From Pseudomonas putida (GTDB lineage Bacteria; Pseudomonadota; Gammaproteobacteria; Pseudomonadales; Pseudomonadaceae), in NCBI RefSeq assembly GCF_002906855.1, contig NZ_MINI01000038.1, forward strand, positions 496,001 to 560,000: a stretch of DNA of 64,000 bases, written 5' to 3'. The translations under genes were made by a program, and so were the position numbers. Under the pieces are notes generated by a model. That model had not been told where the DNA came from. It saw only the letters and a program-made list of their open reading frames with translations, and did no database searches. Every line of letters begins with the position of its first letter. The stretch's first letter is position 1. Below, one piece after another: positions 63,417 through 64,000 of this stretch.

Positions 63417-64000
63417 GCCAGACCTATCGCCTCGCCAGCGGCGGCCGTATCGACCGCAGCAAGGTCCTGAACTTCACCTTCAACGGCAAGACCTACCAGG
63501 GTTATGCCGGTGACAGCCTGGCCGCCGCGTTGCTGGCCAACGGCGTCGACATCGTTGGCCGCAGCTTCAAGTACTCGCGCCCACGCGGCATCATCGCCGC
63601 CGGTACCGAAGAGCCGAACGCCATCCTGCAGATCGGCTCCAGCGAAGCCACCCAGATCCCCAACGTGCGTGCCACCCAACAGGCGCTGTACGCAGGCCTG
63701 GTCGCCACCAGCACCAACGGCTGGCCGAACGTCAACAATGACGTCATGGGCATCCTCGGCAAGGTTGGCGGCAGCATGATGCCGCCGGGCTTCTACTACA
63801 AAACCTTCATGTACCCGAAATCGTTCTGGATGACCTACGAGAAGTACATCCGCAAAGCCGCCGGCCTGGGCCGCGCGCCGCTGCAGAACGACCCGGACAG
63901 CTACGACTACATGAACCAGCACTGCGACGTGCTGATCGTCGGTGCCGGCCCTGCTGGCCTGGCCGCCGCGCTGGCCGCTGCCCGCAGCGGTGCCCGCGTG
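63413..64000 (+). CDS. soxA: sarcosine oxidase alpha subunit, truncated by window end
   Basis: 196 codons are visible; the family is about 1000 residues, so most of the gene lies outside. MSQTYRLASGGRIDRSKVLN opens the N-terminal domain, YSRPRGIIAAGTEEPNAIL follows, and the NAD-binding motif DVLIVGAGPAGLAAALAAAR appears near 172. ATG at 63413 overlaps the soxD stop. soxG is expected next. Confidence 0.95.
   Translation, partial: MSQTYRLASGGRIDRSKVLNFTFNGKTYQGYAGDSLAAALLANGVDIVGRSFKYSRPRGIIAAGTEEPNAILQIGSSEATQIPNVRATQQALYAGLVATSTNGWPNVNNDVMGILGKVGGSMMPPGFYYKTFMYPKSFWMTYEKYIRKAAGLGRAPLQNDPDSYDYMNQHCDVLIVGAGPAGLAAALAAARSGARV

Overview
The window reads as chromosome from a fluorescent pseudomonad of the Pseudomonas putida group. 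This is inferred from gene order (mutY-yggX, hisBHAF, the choline/carnitine/betaine/sarcosine cluster), high GC with strong third-position G/C, and many copies of a REP element containing GCGGGCTTGTCCCGCG, often in inverted pairs. No database search was possible, so species and names rest on recognised motifs and synteny.

Layout. 1-3574: the start of a sensor kinase gene, its response regulator and a divergent TonB-dependent siderophore receptor. 3931-8746: a small integrated island. A 17-bp copy of the 3' end of tRNA-Thr(TGT) lies at its far edge and the intact tRNA at the other. It carries one large OLD-like ATPase-TOPRIM gene (candidate anti-phage nuclease), a gene-poor segment with two perfect hairpins, and a tyrosine integrase broken by two frameshifts. 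8905-16117: a lipoprotein, a methyltransferase, a basic amino acid ABC transporter and a GABA permease with a good sigma-54 promoter. 16302-26959: PPK2, tRNA-Phe, asmA-mutY-yggX, an OFA-type MFS transporter and hisB-hisH-(DUF2164)-hisA-hisF.

26996-64000 is dominated by a quaternary-amine catabolic supercluster: cbcXWV uptake; sdaB; the regulator gbdR; carnitine conversion to glycine betaine (cdhA, cdhC, cdhB, caiX, cdhR); betaine to dimethylglycine (gbcA/gbcB); dimethylglycine to sarcosine (dgcA/dgcB with an ETF pair); sarcosine to glycine (soxBDA, start of the sarcosine oxidase operon); and glycine to serine to pyruvate (glyA, sdaB). Two chemoreceptors, a ZapA/ZapB-like pair and threonine aldolase lie among them. 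CGAC half-sites spaced 21 bp apart recur in three divergent control regions and are candidate operators for the AraC-type regulators GbdR and CdhR.

Accessory material with atypical composition: the OLD-like gene, a metzincin-type protease lipoprotein (34062-35657) and a small orphan gene (59755-60270). Other points to re-examine: a cluster of same-orientation DnaA boxes (48809-51169), a dipeptidase homologue missing metal ligands, a DgcA cluster motif short of one cysteine, and an apparent extra ZapA/ZapB-like pair.
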